From Cryptomeria japonica (taxonomy: Eukaryota; Streptophyta; Pinopsida; Cupressales; Cupressaceae): 64,000 nt of DNA. The translations under genes were made by a program, and so were the position numbers. The DNA lies in the NCBI RefSeq assembly GCF_030272615.1, contig NC_081414.1, forward strand, positions 701,001-765,000. The letters are read 5' to 3'. The notes under the pieces were generated by a model, which searched no databases, was not told where the DNA came from, and worked only from the letters and a program-made list of their open reading frames with translations. Every line of letters begins with the position of its first letter. Positions within the stretch are counted from its first letter, which is position 1. Below, piece by piece: positions 1 through 11,402 of this stretch.

Positions 1-30
1 GCTAAGTGTCTTGATTTGAGTTGAAAAGAT

Positions 31-236
31 TAAAACAATGCGAGACACGCAATGGATTTCAAAGAATTGATATTTTAACAGAATGAGCAAGACGCTCATA
101 AATAATACAAGGATATTTACAAGAATAGCAAGTTTCTAATAAGAAACTGCTGAGAAGATCGAAGACGATCTAACTATAATAGAATATACACTATTGAGCA
201 TTAATACTAAAATAACATTATTTTAATATTCTATTA
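31..236 (-). repeat. 3' LTR of Copia-1
   Basis: It matches 9436-9641 over its full 206 bp with about three differences. The outer edge abuts the target duplication AAGAT at 26-30; the inner edge abuts a polypurine tract on the minus strand. Confidence 0.95.
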
Positions 237-248
237 CCCTCCCTTAAT
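237..248 (-). other. Polypurine tract of Copia-1
   Basis: On the minus strand the purine run TTAAGGGAGGG ends directly at the 3' LTR, the position where second-strand synthesis is primed in LTR retrotransposons. Confidence 0.8.
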
Positions 249-1690
249 GCTCAATCTATTAACTACACCTGTAGACCCCCTGAATTTTACAAATTTATCA
301 GGACCAAGGGGCTTGGTGAAGATGTCTGCTGGCTGCTCCGAGGTAGGAACATACAACAACTGGATGGATCCGTCTTCAACCAGCTGTCGAATATAGTGAC
401 AATGAGTTTCCACATGCTTGGTTCCTTCATGGAAGACTGGATTCTTGGCGAGTTTGAGCACTCCCTGATTATCACAGAACAAGGGAGTAGGACCTGCCTG
501 GGAGACATGCATATCCGCAAGCATTCGTCAAAGCCAAACCGCCTCACAAGATGCCTTAACTACTCCCCGATACTCTGCTTCTGTCGAGGAGAGAGCCACT
601 GCCTGCTGCTTCTTACTAGTCCATGTGACAGCACTAGATCCCAAACTAAACACATACCCTGCTGTAGAATTACGATCATCAACCGAACCTGCCCAGTCAG
701 AATCTGTGTAGGCACTGAGTATAGGATCAGAACTCCGAGTGTACAGAAGTCCATAATCAGGAGTGCCACTCACATAACGCAGCACACGCTTCGCTGCTAT
801 CCAATGATCAGCCTTGGGAGCTGTCATGAAGCGTGAAATGTAGCTCACTGCAAAACTGATGTCAGGTCTAGTGGCAGTAAGATAGATGAGGCTGCCCACT
901 AGTTGCCTGAACAAAGATTCATCCACAACTGGTGAAGATGACTGAGCTGAAAGTTTGAGCCCAGGTTCCATAGGAGTAGAGGCAGGTTTGCAATCCTGCA
1001 TTCTGAACCTGTCCACAAGACTTCTGGCATACTTGGACTGAGAGAGAAAGATACTGTTCTCAATCTTCCAGACTTCAACTCCTAAGCAGTAATGTAGAAG
1101 TCCCAAATCTGTCATATCAAAGGTGCGGCACAAATCCTGTTTGATCCCAGTGATCAAATGTGCTGAACTGCCAGTAATGATTAAGTCATCCACATAGACA
1201 ACCACAAACAGAATATCATTACTAGTATGCTTGATATACAGGTTTGCATCAGATGGACTCCGCTGAAAACCATGATTTGTCAGGTACTTATCAATTTTCA
1301 TGTACCAAGCCCGAGGAGCTTGTTTTAGACCATAGAGTGCTTTGACTAGTCTACAGACCTTCTGTTCTTGACCAGCAACCTTGAATCCTGGGGGTTGCAT
1401 CATGTAGACTTCTTCCTGTAAGTCACCATTCAAAAAAGCACTCTTGACATCCATCTGATGGACTTTCCAACTGAATTGGGCTGCCAAGGCAAGAACGAGC
1501 CGTATGGTACTCATTTTGGCTGTAGGAGCAAAAGTCTCCTCGTAGTCAATGCCTTCTTTCTGTGAGAACCCACGAGCAACAAGACGAGCCTTATACTTTT
1601 CTAGGGTTCCATCAGCTTTGTATTTTACTTTGTACACCCATTTGCAGCTAATGGGCTTCTTCCCTGAAGGAAGATCAGAAAGGGCCCAAG
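246..1690 (-). pseudogene. Copia-1 reverse transcriptase and RNase H
   Basis: This is the Pol C-terminal part. The RT domain opens with a KYKARLVARG block, continues through QMDVKSAFLNGDL and has the catalytic YVDDLIITGS segment. RNase H follows, with the TDSDWAGS block, the STAEAEY motif and a C-terminal ADIFTKPL segment near 330. All of these are classical Copia signatures. The region follows integrase on the minus strand and ends just before the polypurine tract. The frame is interrupted, so it is treated as a fossil. Confidence 0.93.
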
Positions 1691-1699
1691 TGTGATTCT

Positions 1700-2556
1700 T
1701 CTAAAGACTCTGGAACTCAGCTTCCATAGCCTGTTCCCACTCAGGTATACCTTTAGCCTCTGAGTATGTCTGAGGCTCAAAAACACTGTGTATGTTAGCC
1801 ATGAGAGCAAAATTGACTGTATACTGCTGTTTGCTCTTATTACGGGAGGTTCTACCCTCAATGAGCTCAGTATCCCTGAGGTCACCAATGGTCTTGGCCC
1901 ACCACTTAGGCCGGAGAGTAGAAGTGCTAACATCTGGAGGAGTTGGAAGAGGCTCAGGATCAGGAATAGGAGCAACAAGAGGAGGATTATTCTCCGGAGG
2001 GAACTCAGGTAGTGCATCATCGAAAATAGATTCTGCATCATCCCTCCCATCAGGCGAACCTAATGGAATAAGAACACTGTGAGGCTGATCCTCAGAACTC
2101 TGCTCAGAAGAAGGGGACTGAAAGAATCTTCTGTCTTCATCAAATACAACATCACGACTGAAGATAAGACGTTCAGTGTCTATATCTATCATTCTGTAGG
2201 CCTTATGGTGATCACTGTATCCTGTCATCATGAGTTTCTGACTTTTGGAATCCAACTTGGAGCGCTTAGCATCTGGAATCCAAACATAGGCAACAGAGCC
2301 AAAAACCTTCAGGTGGCTGATCTTAGGCTTCCGACCAGACCAAACCTCTTCTGGAGTCTTCCCCTTAACAGCCTGAGTAGGAGAACGATTAACTAGGTAG
2401 ACAGCAGTAAACACTGCTTCAGCCCAATACTTATTCGGAACAATCCTGTGTTGTAACATAGAGCGAGCCATCTCAACAACCGTATGATTGCGACGCTCGA
2501 CAACACTGTTTTGCTGAGGAGTGTAGGGTGTAGTCAATTGGCGTTTGATGCCATGG
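1700..2556 (-). pseudogene. Copia-1 integrase, C-terminal part
   Basis: It starts with HGIKRQLTTPYTPQQNSVVERRN, the second half of the Copia integrase catalytic core with the conserved glutamate in VVERRN. A KYWAEAVFTAVYLVNRSP block and a hydrophilic, proline-rich linker towards RT follow. The first half of the same core lies at 6887-7760; the two halves are separated only by the 2562-6881 insertion and its target duplication. Confidence 0.93.
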
Positions 2557-3414
2557 GTATCTGTTGACGTGTATTTTATACACAATCATACACAGAATAA
2601 AATACCAATAGGTATCTTATCCTCTCTTGAGAAAATAGTCTCTAACTGCTGAAGATCTGCAAAAAGGATCAGTTAGATGGACTCCAAGGTTCTTCGATGT
2701 AGGGTCTCTACGTGTGGACAAGCTCCAGTGGTATGATGTGATTTGCTGGGATCACAAGGGGACTTACATGTGATGATTGAACTTCCGATCTGCTTTGCTG
2801 GACACAGGCTCTTACTAACTTAGATTAAAAAAAAGGAAAAAAGGATAAGGGCGAAAAGAGGATCTAATCCTAATACTAAGAATGTAGGAGCAATGATTTG
2901 ATTTTTTGATGAAACTCTAACTAGGTCTTGTTTTGACATCAATGGAACATCTACACAAGACTAGTGCGATCTTCTAAGGGGAGCTTTATGATGTTCAAAT
3001 TATCACCGCAGGCATAGATACCATCCAAGTTGATGCATATCAATGAAGAGGCAACAAATTGAAATTGAGCTTAGGCTGAATGATTCCAGTTGACTACGCA
3101 AGGCAAGTCTGCAATCAACAAACTGCTAGTAGTATGGATGTACGAATTCCACCATCAATCAATCACATTTCCTCCATTCATCTAATCATCTACCATCTAA
3201 GATTGAAGACTCAACAAGAAACCATGCAAATTGCAAGAAAAACGACATATTTCACCATTACTTCAATGAAAATGGAGTTTGTTTACAATCAATGGCAACA
3301 ATTTCTTGCCTTGTCCTCCTATTCTACTCTAATTGCTATTCTATCAACTATATTCTAACTCTTCCAACTATTTACAACTCTCTCTAATCATCCTTTACAA
3401 ATGAAATGTTTGGG

Positions 3415-3423
3415 CTTATATAG
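3415..3423 (-). promoter_or_regulatory. Candidate TATA box in the solo LTR
   Basis: CTATATAAG lies on the minus strand within GC-flanked sequence, about 850 bp from the downstream edge of the LTR, where a U3/R boundary could sit. Confidence 0.45.
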
Positions 3424-3900
3424 TGCCCACAATACAATTTGATGGCTTAGATCAATTCAAGATCAATGGCCAAGATTTTACAATGAAAACCCTAATTAGG
3501 GTTTGTTACAACCATTACATAACATTTAATGTTTGACCAATGATAAAATTGTATTGCTTGGACACATGTCCCTTTTAGAAAAATTGACCAATGGATAGCC
3601 AGGGTAGGTACATCGGAGTTTGTGCCACCTTCCATGAGTTAAGTACATTGAATCTGGACATGCTGAGATGGACTTCACTGATTGGAGAAGTGATGACTAG
3701 GACGCCACCTCATTTGACACTTGTAACTTGGTAGATATTCAACTTGATGTTGTTGAGAAGCTTGCTTTAAATAATCCATCTGGAACTATTTACTTCTTCA
3801 ACGAGCCCTTTGTTCTAACTCCTTGTGTCCTTGATGTGCAGGAAGATGATGTACCTCGCCTTGGAACGCTGGATTGAAAGAGGTCGCCCATGTCCTGGCT

Positions 3901-3944
3901 AAGACCGTCCCGGCGAAGACCGTCCTGGCGAAGACCGTCCTGGA
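3901..3944. repeat. Three tandem 15-bp units (AAGACCGTCCTGGCG)
   Basis: Three near-identical head-to-tail copies differ by one base between units. They lie inside the solo LTR. Confidence 0.8.
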
Positions 3945-4868
3945 TCCGGCTTGATTTTCCTTGAAGAGACCTCCATTTGATGCCTACACAACATTTCAAA
4001 ATTAGTAACATGATTTTGCAATACATAACATAAATTAGAGAGCAATTTTTTAGGAAACTTAATGATAAGTCCTTTATTAATCATTTCCTAAAAACGACTC
4101 TTGAGCTAGGAATTCAAAATTTCAAAATTTCAAAATCTAAGCTATGACGATCAACAATCAAAATCAAAACAATAAATCCATATCGCCATACCTCACTAGA
4201 GAGCTAACTCTAGAATGCAAAATGAGGAATTTGCCTAGGCAAAAATCAAAATTTAAAGCCTTTGACTTGATCTTGAAGGATAATGAACGTCCTCTTTATT
4301 AATTCGCCACCCTTGGAATCTTTGATGTGTTCTTCAATGTCCTTGGCAAGTTCGCCTAACTTGAAACTTCAAGTTCGCCTCTCCTTTGGATAGTAGTTTC
4401 GCACCACCTTTGATTGAATTCGCTCCTCTTCTTGAATGATAATTTCGCCCTTCCTTTGTATGAAATTCGCTCCTCTTTTGCCTTCTCCAAGTTGCATATG
4501 AGAGATGATAAATGATGATGTGAAAATGAAATAAACACCTTCCTTTATAGGCACTCACCTTCATATTGACCTTAGGCCGACTTTTTGCAAAATATAGCAA
4601 TTAAAACGATTTTTAAATAAATAATAAAGGCCGACCTCTAAAATACCAAGCGCTCCCTTTTGATTTTTATTAAATTAATAATTAATTATTAAATGCCTTT
4701 ATTTTTAATTAATAAATTTCGATTTTTTACAAAGGCAAAAATAATTAATAAATACATACCATGCGCTATTTAAATGCTTTTAATTAAATATCGATTTTTT
4801 CTAGCATTTAAATAAATTCAAAAAATGTGTTTGAGCGCCAAATTTTGAAGATGAAGGATACGTACCTC

Positions 4869-6434
4869 ATCGCCCGGGTCCCTGACTGAGGGACAGGAGC
4901 GATCCATTACCTTGGTCATGATCCTTGCATATTTTACGTCCAAGGTCTTCATTTCTACGTTGAATTTGCCATTTTCCTTGGGATCTTCGAACTTGATTGA
5001 CTTATCCTTGCGATTGAATGTCCTTTTGATTCCCTTGGACACTTGGAACGTGATCAATTTTCAAGATTTAGAGCCTTTATGCAAATTTCGCTCTGGTCCC
5101 TCCCTGAGGGACAGGAGCGAACTGGGAATCTTGGTGTAAATTCTTCAATGTTAGCAACCTTTGATACTTTGCGCTTGATTAGGACGCCTTAAAATGTCTT
5201 CACCACCTTGTATTCGAACTTGGAGTGTCTTGAACTTAAAGGAACGGCATCATACTTATCATATCGCCCTGGTCCCTTGGAGAGGGACAGGAGCGATTTT
5301 GCTCTTGTGGGCCTCATTTCACTTCATCACCTTCGAAAATTATATTCAACGGATTCGCAATGCCTCCTTTCATTCATTCATGCCTTGAGATCGGTTGAAA
5401 TTTGGCGAGAAAATCATCTACAACAAAAATCGCTCTGGTCCCTTCCTGAGGGACAGGAGCGAACTTAAGCATTTTGGTCCTTTGTTGACGTTTGATAATC
5501 TTCAATTTGTCTTCAACGGGTTCGATTGACCTCCTTTCTTGCCTTCGAACATAAAATTTGCTTGATCTTTGCCCAGATCGTACCTTATGAAGAATTTCGC
5601 TCTGGTCCTTCAGTGAGGGACAGGAGCGAATTTGACCCTCTAGGCAAAAACTTCATCATTTCATTGTTTTTGATCAAGTCTGGATGCTCTATCATGCTCA
5701 TTTCGTCCTTCACCATGCCTATGATGTCTCGATTCGTCCAAACAAGGTCAGGAATGGCTCAACTAAGCATTTTCGCTCTGGTCCCTTGGAGAGGGACAGG
5801 AGCGCTTTTCGCTCTGGACCCTTGGAGAAGGACACGAGCGAAATTTGACTTTTCGCACTCTTTATCAGGATAATTTTAATGGAATATAACATTAAGTGAC
5901 ATTTCCTTCTATGTTTCTTCTTTCTTATACTTTAAGTTATATTCCATATATACTTTCAGGATGTTTGAGAGTGGTTTCAGACCTCCAGGAGTTATATTGC
6001 AAAATCTAGTTTTTGGAGGTTTTTTCAGTTTCCAGACTTAGTCAAATTCAGGATCAGGGCATTCCAGACTTAGCCAAATTTCAGGATCAGGACCTCACTC
6101 AAGCCGGACTTGCTATCCTATGTGATCCCCTGGGCGACGCTTCAAGTTATATTCATTTGATAAAATGCACCTCTTTGGACCTTTTCACATCGTCAAGACG
6201 TTAAAATCTTGCAAGGACAAAGCAAAATTGGATTTGTAGCTCCGGTCCTTCACTGAGGGACAGGAGCGATTTTTCCCCTGGAGGCATTTCTGTGCTCATG
6301 AAAATCTTCAATTTATATTCAATGGAAAGATCTCGCCTTTCTCCATCACTTCCAATTCGTAATTCATCTTGACCCTGCAGGAATAGTAAAATATTTGAAA
6401 ACGAGCTCCCGTCCTTCACTAAGGGACAGGAGCG
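4869..6434. repeat. Array of nine interspersed hairpin-forming repeats
   Basis: Nine copies of a 32-35-bp imperfect palindrome of the form TTCGCTCTGGTCCCT, 4-7 bp loop, AGGGACAGGAGCGAA. They lie at about 4869-4902, 5087-5121, 5263-5297, 5430-5462, 5596-5630, 5772-5804, 5808-5842, 6238-6270 and 6403-6434. In the 5087 copy the 15-bp arms pair at 13 of 15 positions. Spacing is mostly 165-180 bp at first, then irregular. All copies point the same way and lie inside the solo LTR. Confidence 0.9.
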
Positions 6435-6886
6435 ATTTTGCTCCTACAGGCCAAAATAACATGATTTTACACATTTTAACACTTCACAAGGCGAAAACAA
6501 ATCATTTGAAATGCCTAGGATCAAAAATCAAAAATGTCAAAATTTGGTCAAAAATATTCAATTGGACAAAAATTCACATTTCATCTTCAACACTTAGACA
6601 AATTTAAGCTCTGCATCAACATTCCAATTGAAAATTAGACCATTCTGGCGAATTCATTGCATTCAAAATTTGCATTCTAGAAAAGGAAAATCAAAAAGCT
6701 CCCAAAACCGACTGGATTTTGGCCTGAAAAGACAAAAGTTAAAACCCTAGGGGTTGACCCTAAATCCAGACGACTGACTGACTAACAAAATCCTAAAAAC
6801 GAAGGTGAACAACGAGCGAAAAACAAACAAAAAGAGGGGGTCCCCATTTGCGATGGGGCGATGTGTGAAATGGTCACAACAGTATC

Positions 6887-7760
6887 ACAAAAGTTGGAGA
6901 ATGCAGAAGAACAAAATTCCCCCTCGTTATCTGTCCTAAGAGTAATGATGCTATGTCCAGACTCTTTTTCAACAAAGGACTTAAACTTTTGAAAGATACT
7001 AAATACATCTGATTTATGTTTAAGAAAGTACACCCACATCTTTCTACTAAAATCATCTACAATAAGCAAAAAGTATTTGCAACCAGTAACAGAAGATGTA
7101 TTCATAGGAGCACAAATATCAGCATGAAGTAATTGAAGTACCTTAGATGCGCGCCAAGACTTTCCATGTGTGAATGAAGTCCGATGCTGTTTGCGAGCTT
7201 GACAAGCACCACATACTCCAAGATGCTGAGTCTGAATATCAGGCAACCCTAAAACAAGTCCCTCCCGAGATAGCTGAGAGAGATACTGAATGTTGAGATG
7301 TCCATATCTCTGATGCCACAAAGTGCTGAGAGGAGAAACACGAGCTGCCAGAGCCACTTCAGGAGAATCACCAGTGTCAAGAAGCCTATATAGGCCATGA
7401 TCCTCTAGACCAACAGCAACAGTAAGACGAGTCTCTCGATCAATGATGGAACACTTGTGAGCATTGAACACCACATCTAGCTGAGGAGAATTCCTCATAA
7501 TCTGGCTGACAGAGAGCAGATTAAGTTCCATTCCAGGAACAAAGTACACATTCAGAAAAAGGAGAGTCCTGCCACCAGACTGTATCTGAACGGTGCCTCT
7601 GCCAACAACTGCATACTCCTCACCTTTGCCAAATACAGCGGAATCACTGAAAGGTGAGAAGTTTGTAAACCAGTCACGCCGATGAGAAAAGTGACGTGAT
7701 GCACCAGAGTCGATGTACCAAGCAGAAGACCTGGCATGATCTGAAGACCTCTTAGCCATA
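6887..7760 (-). pseudogene. Copia-1 protease and integrase, N-terminal part
   Basis: The aspartic protease core WYIDSGASRHF lies near 7715, followed by the GAG-pre-integrase HHCC zinc region (LWHQRYGHL near 7320, then GVCGACQARKQHR). The integrase core begins with LHADICAPM and runs through VDDFSRKMWVYFL to LRTDNEGEF, where the element is interrupted. These motifs are diagnostic of Copia Pol. The remaining core continues at 2556 going down. Confidence 0.93.
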
Positions 7761-7813
7761 AAGGCATAAAAGGCAGACTCCTTCTGCTCGGAATGTTCAG
7801 CAACATGTGCCTT

Positions 7814-8636
7814 CTAGTGTGACCCTCCCTGCTTCTTTTGTTCAGAAGCGAGCCTCTGACGGCAATCTTTCTTCATATGGCCATACTTGTGACAGTAATT
7901 GCACTGCACATTCTTCTTAGCTCCATCCTGTGTCTGAGAAAAGCCTTTCTGTTGAGAAGACTGAGAGGACTGAAATTTGCCTTTATCCTTGTGAAAGGAT
8001 TGGGCTGTGAAAGCATTTTCCGAGGAGGCTGATGTAGTACCACTACCAAACTGTTGTTTCCAACGATCCTGCTGTAGAAGTTTGGTGCACAATTCTGAAA
8101 ACTTCTGATCAACATTAGTGGAAGTAATATTGAGGGTCTCAATGAAGTGTTCATACGATTTCAGAAGACTTTTCAGAGTGATTACTACCATGTCTTCTTC
8201 CTCCATAGTCCGACCAATAGCTTCGAGCTGATCTCGAATGTCTTTAATCCTCGTGAGGTGTTCCTGTAAGGACATACGTTCATCCATCATAATGGAGAAC
8301 AGTTGATTCTTTAGAAAGAATGCTCGGCTCTTGTCGGATGTCTCATGCAATTCCTTCAGATGCTTCCAGATGTCGGAAGCGGTCTTGCCGGAAGGAATCT
8401 GCGGTAACTGATCATCAGTCACTGAGAGTTTGAGAAGCATAACTGCCTCCCGATTGCGTTCATCAAACTTATCTTGATCTGCACCAGGGGTACCAGGATT
8501 GAGCTCTTTTCCCAAAACAAGCTGGTCAAGACGCCTATATTCAAAAATGGTCAACATACGCTGTTTCCAGATGTTGTAATTGTTGCCATTAAAGCGTTGA
8601 CTGCCTTCTAACATCAGGTTGGTTAGAGAAGCCATT
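7814..8636 (-). CDS. Copia-1 Gag
   Basis: The protein of about 270 aa starts MASLTNLMLEGSQRFNGNNY, a Gag of the UBN2/Retrotran_gag_2 type. The central part carries the IWKHLKELHETSDKSRAF and LQEHLTRIKDIRDQL blocks. Near the C-terminus is a CCHC zinc knuckle, CNYCHKYGHMKKDC (C-X2-C-X4-H-X4-C), that binds RNA in this family. The open frame extends upstream to 8794, but the MASL start fits Copia Gag better. Protease follows directly downstream in the same orientation. Confidence 0.9.
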
Positions 8637-9099
8637 TGCACGTTTCCCAAAAAAATTCCCGGCTGACCCAGAAAAATCCAAAGACAACCCAGAAATTCGT
8701 GCGAAAAACCCAGAAGGAATCTGTTGTCAGAATCTAGATCCGCGGGCTCGAAAATCGAGGCACGAAAATCGAGGCACCCCCAAAAAATGGACAACTACCC
8801 AGATTGGAGTTAGAAAAACCCACCAAGAATTTGCAAGAAAAATTTATTTTCGATAAAAACTTGAAGGTAAACACCTTAATCGAAAAAACTAGAGGGTCGT
8901 GGAAGCCATGATACGCCTAGAAAATCTGCAGACCGAAGAAACTTGGCACAGGGAAGAAAACAAATTCGCGCCACCAGTAGAGATGGCCTCACGCAGTTTT
9001 TTTTGAACCCACAGAAACGAGCCCGAAACAATGTTATCGGTTGCAGGGCATGCACAGAGCCACGGACATCGCCGGAGACAGAGATCGCGACAAGTCTGT

Positions 9100-9275
9100 A
9101 GGTTGCGTGACGTCGCATTTGCAGATCGCGTCGCGTTGCCGAGGGTTGAGGTCGCGACACTGAGGGTTGCAGGTCGCGGAACGCCGAGGGTTGAGGTCGC
9201 GACGCCGAGGGTTGCTGGTCGCAGAACGCCGAGAGTTGCAGGTCGCGGTTGTAGAGGGTTGCAGGTCGCACGGGA
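9100..9275. repeat. GC-rich tandem repeats in the Copia-1 leader
   Basis: About six imperfect 20-26-bp units built on GAGGGTTGCAGGTCGCG / GAGGGTTGAGGTCGCGAC lie between the primer site and gag. Several frames are open across them because of the repeat, not because of coding function. Confidence 0.8.
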
Positions 9276-9321
9276 GTTACAGTGCGGGCACAAACACACA
9301 GAAAAACCTTGCGATAGCCCC

Positions 9322-9400
9322 CACACAAAAACGTGAATTATAGGTCCTCACACACAAACGTGTATTATAGGTCCTCACACGAAAATGTGAATTACAGGAA
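9322..9400. repeat. 28-bp tandem repeats in the Copia-1 leader
   Basis: Between two and three copies of a unit containing ACGTGAATTATAGGTCCTC lie just downstream of the primer site on the minus strand. Confidence 0.75.
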
Positions 9401-9416
9401 AAAATCCGCCCAAGAT

Positions 9417-9435
9417 CACTACCGCTCTGATACCA
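9417..9435 (-). other. Primer-binding site of Copia-1 (initiator tRNA-Met)
   Basis: On the minus strand TGGTATCAGAGCGGTAGTG starts immediately after the 5' LTR. TGGTATCAGAGC is the standard complement of the plant initiator tRNA-Met 3' end. Confidence 0.93.
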
Positions 9436-9641
9436 TAAAACAATGCGAGACACGCAATGGATTTCAAAGAATTGATATATTAACAGAATGAGCAAGACGC
9501 TCATAAATAATACAAGGATACTTACAAGAATAGCAAGTTTCTAATAAGAAATTGCTGAGAAGATCGAAGACGATCTAACTATAATAGAATATACACTATT
9601 GAGCATTAATACTAAAATAACATTATTTTAATATTCTATTA
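9436..9641 (-). repeat. 5' LTR of Copia-1
   Basis: 206 bp, matching 31-236 at all but about three positions. Target duplication AAGAT at 9642-9646. Confidence 0.95.
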
Positions 9642-9646
9642 AAGAT

Positions 9647-11214
9647 GTTCCCAATTTGAAATAACTTAAATTCACTTAATAATAACTTAAGTTCAGTTAA
9701 GTTGCATCAAAAGATGTGCACTCAACTTAAAATTAGAAATTGGAACAAGCCAAGGACCCCATATCTCACCCAATGATGCTCTACGTCCTCTTCCTGTTGG
9801 GTAATCCAAGGAAAGGACAGCCAAATTACAGCTAAGTGTCTTGATTTGAGTTGGGGACATTACAACAATATACTATGTAGTAAATTGATTGATTGGCATT
9901 CATACATCACAGAAAAACCATGTGATCAAAAGGAGAGAAGGAAACCCAGATAGAAAAAAGAAGATAATATGCTAAGTTTCAGGGTTCGCTGGGTTCAGAG
10001 CCTGGTACTGGTCTGGTTTGTTTTGGGTTTAGGTCTTGGTCCGGTTCGCCTTTAGGTTCAGCGAGGGTTCTTACCCGAACAAGCTGGTTTGTCTAGGGTG
10101 AACTGGGGGCGATCCTGGACACTTGGATGCCCAAATTTACGTTTGTTTTTGCAAAGTTCAGACTTCCAGATTTGTGTGATTGTTTTGCAAGTTATCATGT
10201 AGGTTTAAGACTTAAAATTATTAAGAACAACAACAGACAATTGATAGATTTATTCAAAATTTTTTATGTCTGAAGCAAGATAAAATAGAGCAACAAACAA
10301 TTGAGTTCTGACCTATCACTTATTAACCTTTTACAATGTACTAGAGCAATGCTCAATCACAACAGCAAAATACCCATGCATTAGCTCATTCTGATTTACA
10401 ATCCTCGGCTTATGAAAAGCAACAAAAATATTCAGTTTCCTGAGCTCACTTTCTTGATTGCTCATTCTTCTTTTTCTTCATCATCTTCAATGGCATTAGC
10501 TGTTATTCTTGAAAGACTTTTGCTGTTATTCTTGACTGCTATTGCACAGAGAAGAATCCATTAGATGATTTAAACTTAGTATTTTGATGTTGAACTTGAA
10601 GTATATGATGCTATGATGGTATGAACTATGATCATGATGCTATGATTACAAGTTTATGGTGTTTTTATTGTTTATATGATAAAATGTTACATTCTAATCT
10701 TAATTCATATATATATATATATAACGAACACAAACAAACCCAAACCCCATTTCATAATTTTGCTGTGCCGGCGAACTGGTTCTTCTAACCCGAAGTTGAA
10801 CCTGAACCCGAACCAGCAACTTTTAATATACTGCAAAGCATAAGCATTAGAATAATAAATTAAACATATAGTTGCATGCTATTTTTAGTGTTCAGCAGCC
10901 CAGAGAGTGCTGCATGAACTTGAAATGTTCACTTAAATTCATTTTTCATTGAGTTTTAGTTTAGGTTAAGGAGATAAACTAGAGGTTGCTGCTGCAAATA
11001 GCCTCCTCCAAACATTAAATTACTAAAATCTACAGTTTAGTTGTTTCAGTTTTTTCTTGACCTAAATTCAAACAGAAACATGTAAGCAATGCCATATCTT
11101 ATATTGATTTTGGATAAACCATATTTGAAAGCAATAGGGAAGATATTAGTGATGACTATCTTCCACGAAATTTTCGGCTTTGGAATGGTGGTTCTGTTTA
11201 AGAAATATTTCTAT
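9647..11214. other. Non-coding stretch between Copia-1 and the Gag-protease element
   Basis: No supported reading frame. A 23-bp sequence (GCTAAGTGTCTTGATTTGAG...) at 9831-9853 repeats the first 23 bases of the window, so the Copia-1 target was probably a local tandem duplication. Near 9975-10110 and 10755-10826 there are GGTTCG/GGTTCAG-rich blocks in opposite orientation, possibly eroded termini of a small DNA transposon. A short (AT)n run sits near 10709-10725. Confidence 0.5.
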
Positions 11215-11219
11215 CTTAA

Positions 11220-11377
11220 TGTAGCGTCCTAAAATTGCGACACTTGCAATTTTGACCGCATTTGGGTCTTCACGATGGCGACGCAACACTGAACCTGAAT
11301 GGAGACCCCGAAACTTGTCCACGACACCAAAGATTGCATTTTTCCAGCACCCTGGCCTGATCCTCCTTGCACCTTGC
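11220..11377 (+). repeat. Left LTR portion of the Gag-protease element
   Basis: It matches the beginning of the 3' LTR (15223 onward) over about 150 bp, starting TGTAGCGTCCTAAAATTGCG. It is far shorter than the 1,211-bp right LTR. Confidence 0.85.
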
Positions 11378-11402
11378 GACGCAACACTGAACCTGAAAGG
11401 TG

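Larger units (their letters stand above)
2562..6881 (-). mobile_element. Solo-LTR-like insertion (4.3 kb) in the Copia-1 integrase
   Basis: The edges read TGTTGAC...CACAACA on the plus strand, i.e. TGTTGTG...GTCAACA on the minus strand, and are flanked by the exact 5-bp duplication GTATC (2557-2561 and 6882-6886). No gag or pol motif, primer site or second internal LTR copy is visible. The best reading is a single long LTR left by LTR-LTR recombination; a large non-autonomous element is the alternative. A TATA-like CTATATAAG on the minus strand near 3419 and a second TATAAAGG-like site near 4545 favour minus orientation. Short unrelated reading frames inside it show no recognisable protein. 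The host family (probably gypsy, given the long LTR) is inferred. Confidence 0.85.
31..9641 (-). mobile_element. Copia-1, Ty1/Copia LTR retrotransposon carrying a nested insertion
   Basis: Two 206-bp LTRs (31-236 and 9436-9641) differ at only about three positions by eye. They are flanked by the 5-bp target duplication AAGAT (26-30 and 9642-9646). Read on the minus strand the order is LTR, primer-binding site, leader, gag, protease, integrase, RT, RNase H, polypurine tract, LTR, which is the Copia order (integrase before RT). The integrase region is split by a second element at 2562-6881. Coding regions hold a handful of breaks, so it looks non-functional, but the near-identical LTRs imply a fairly recent insertion. 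The ends are TAATAG...TTTTA rather than the usual TG...CA; they are fixed here by the target duplication, primer site and polypurine tract. Lineage within Copia was not resolved. Confidence 0.95.

Noticed and set aside
4869-6434. CRISPR-like array
   Set aside because: Spacing is irregular, the repeats are imperfect palindromes with variable loops, they lie in a plant LTR, and no cas genes are present.
9031-9336. Plus-strand frame rich in Arg, Val and Ala in the Copia-1 leader
   Set aside because: Produced by GC-rich tandem repeats, on the strand opposite to the element, with no domain.
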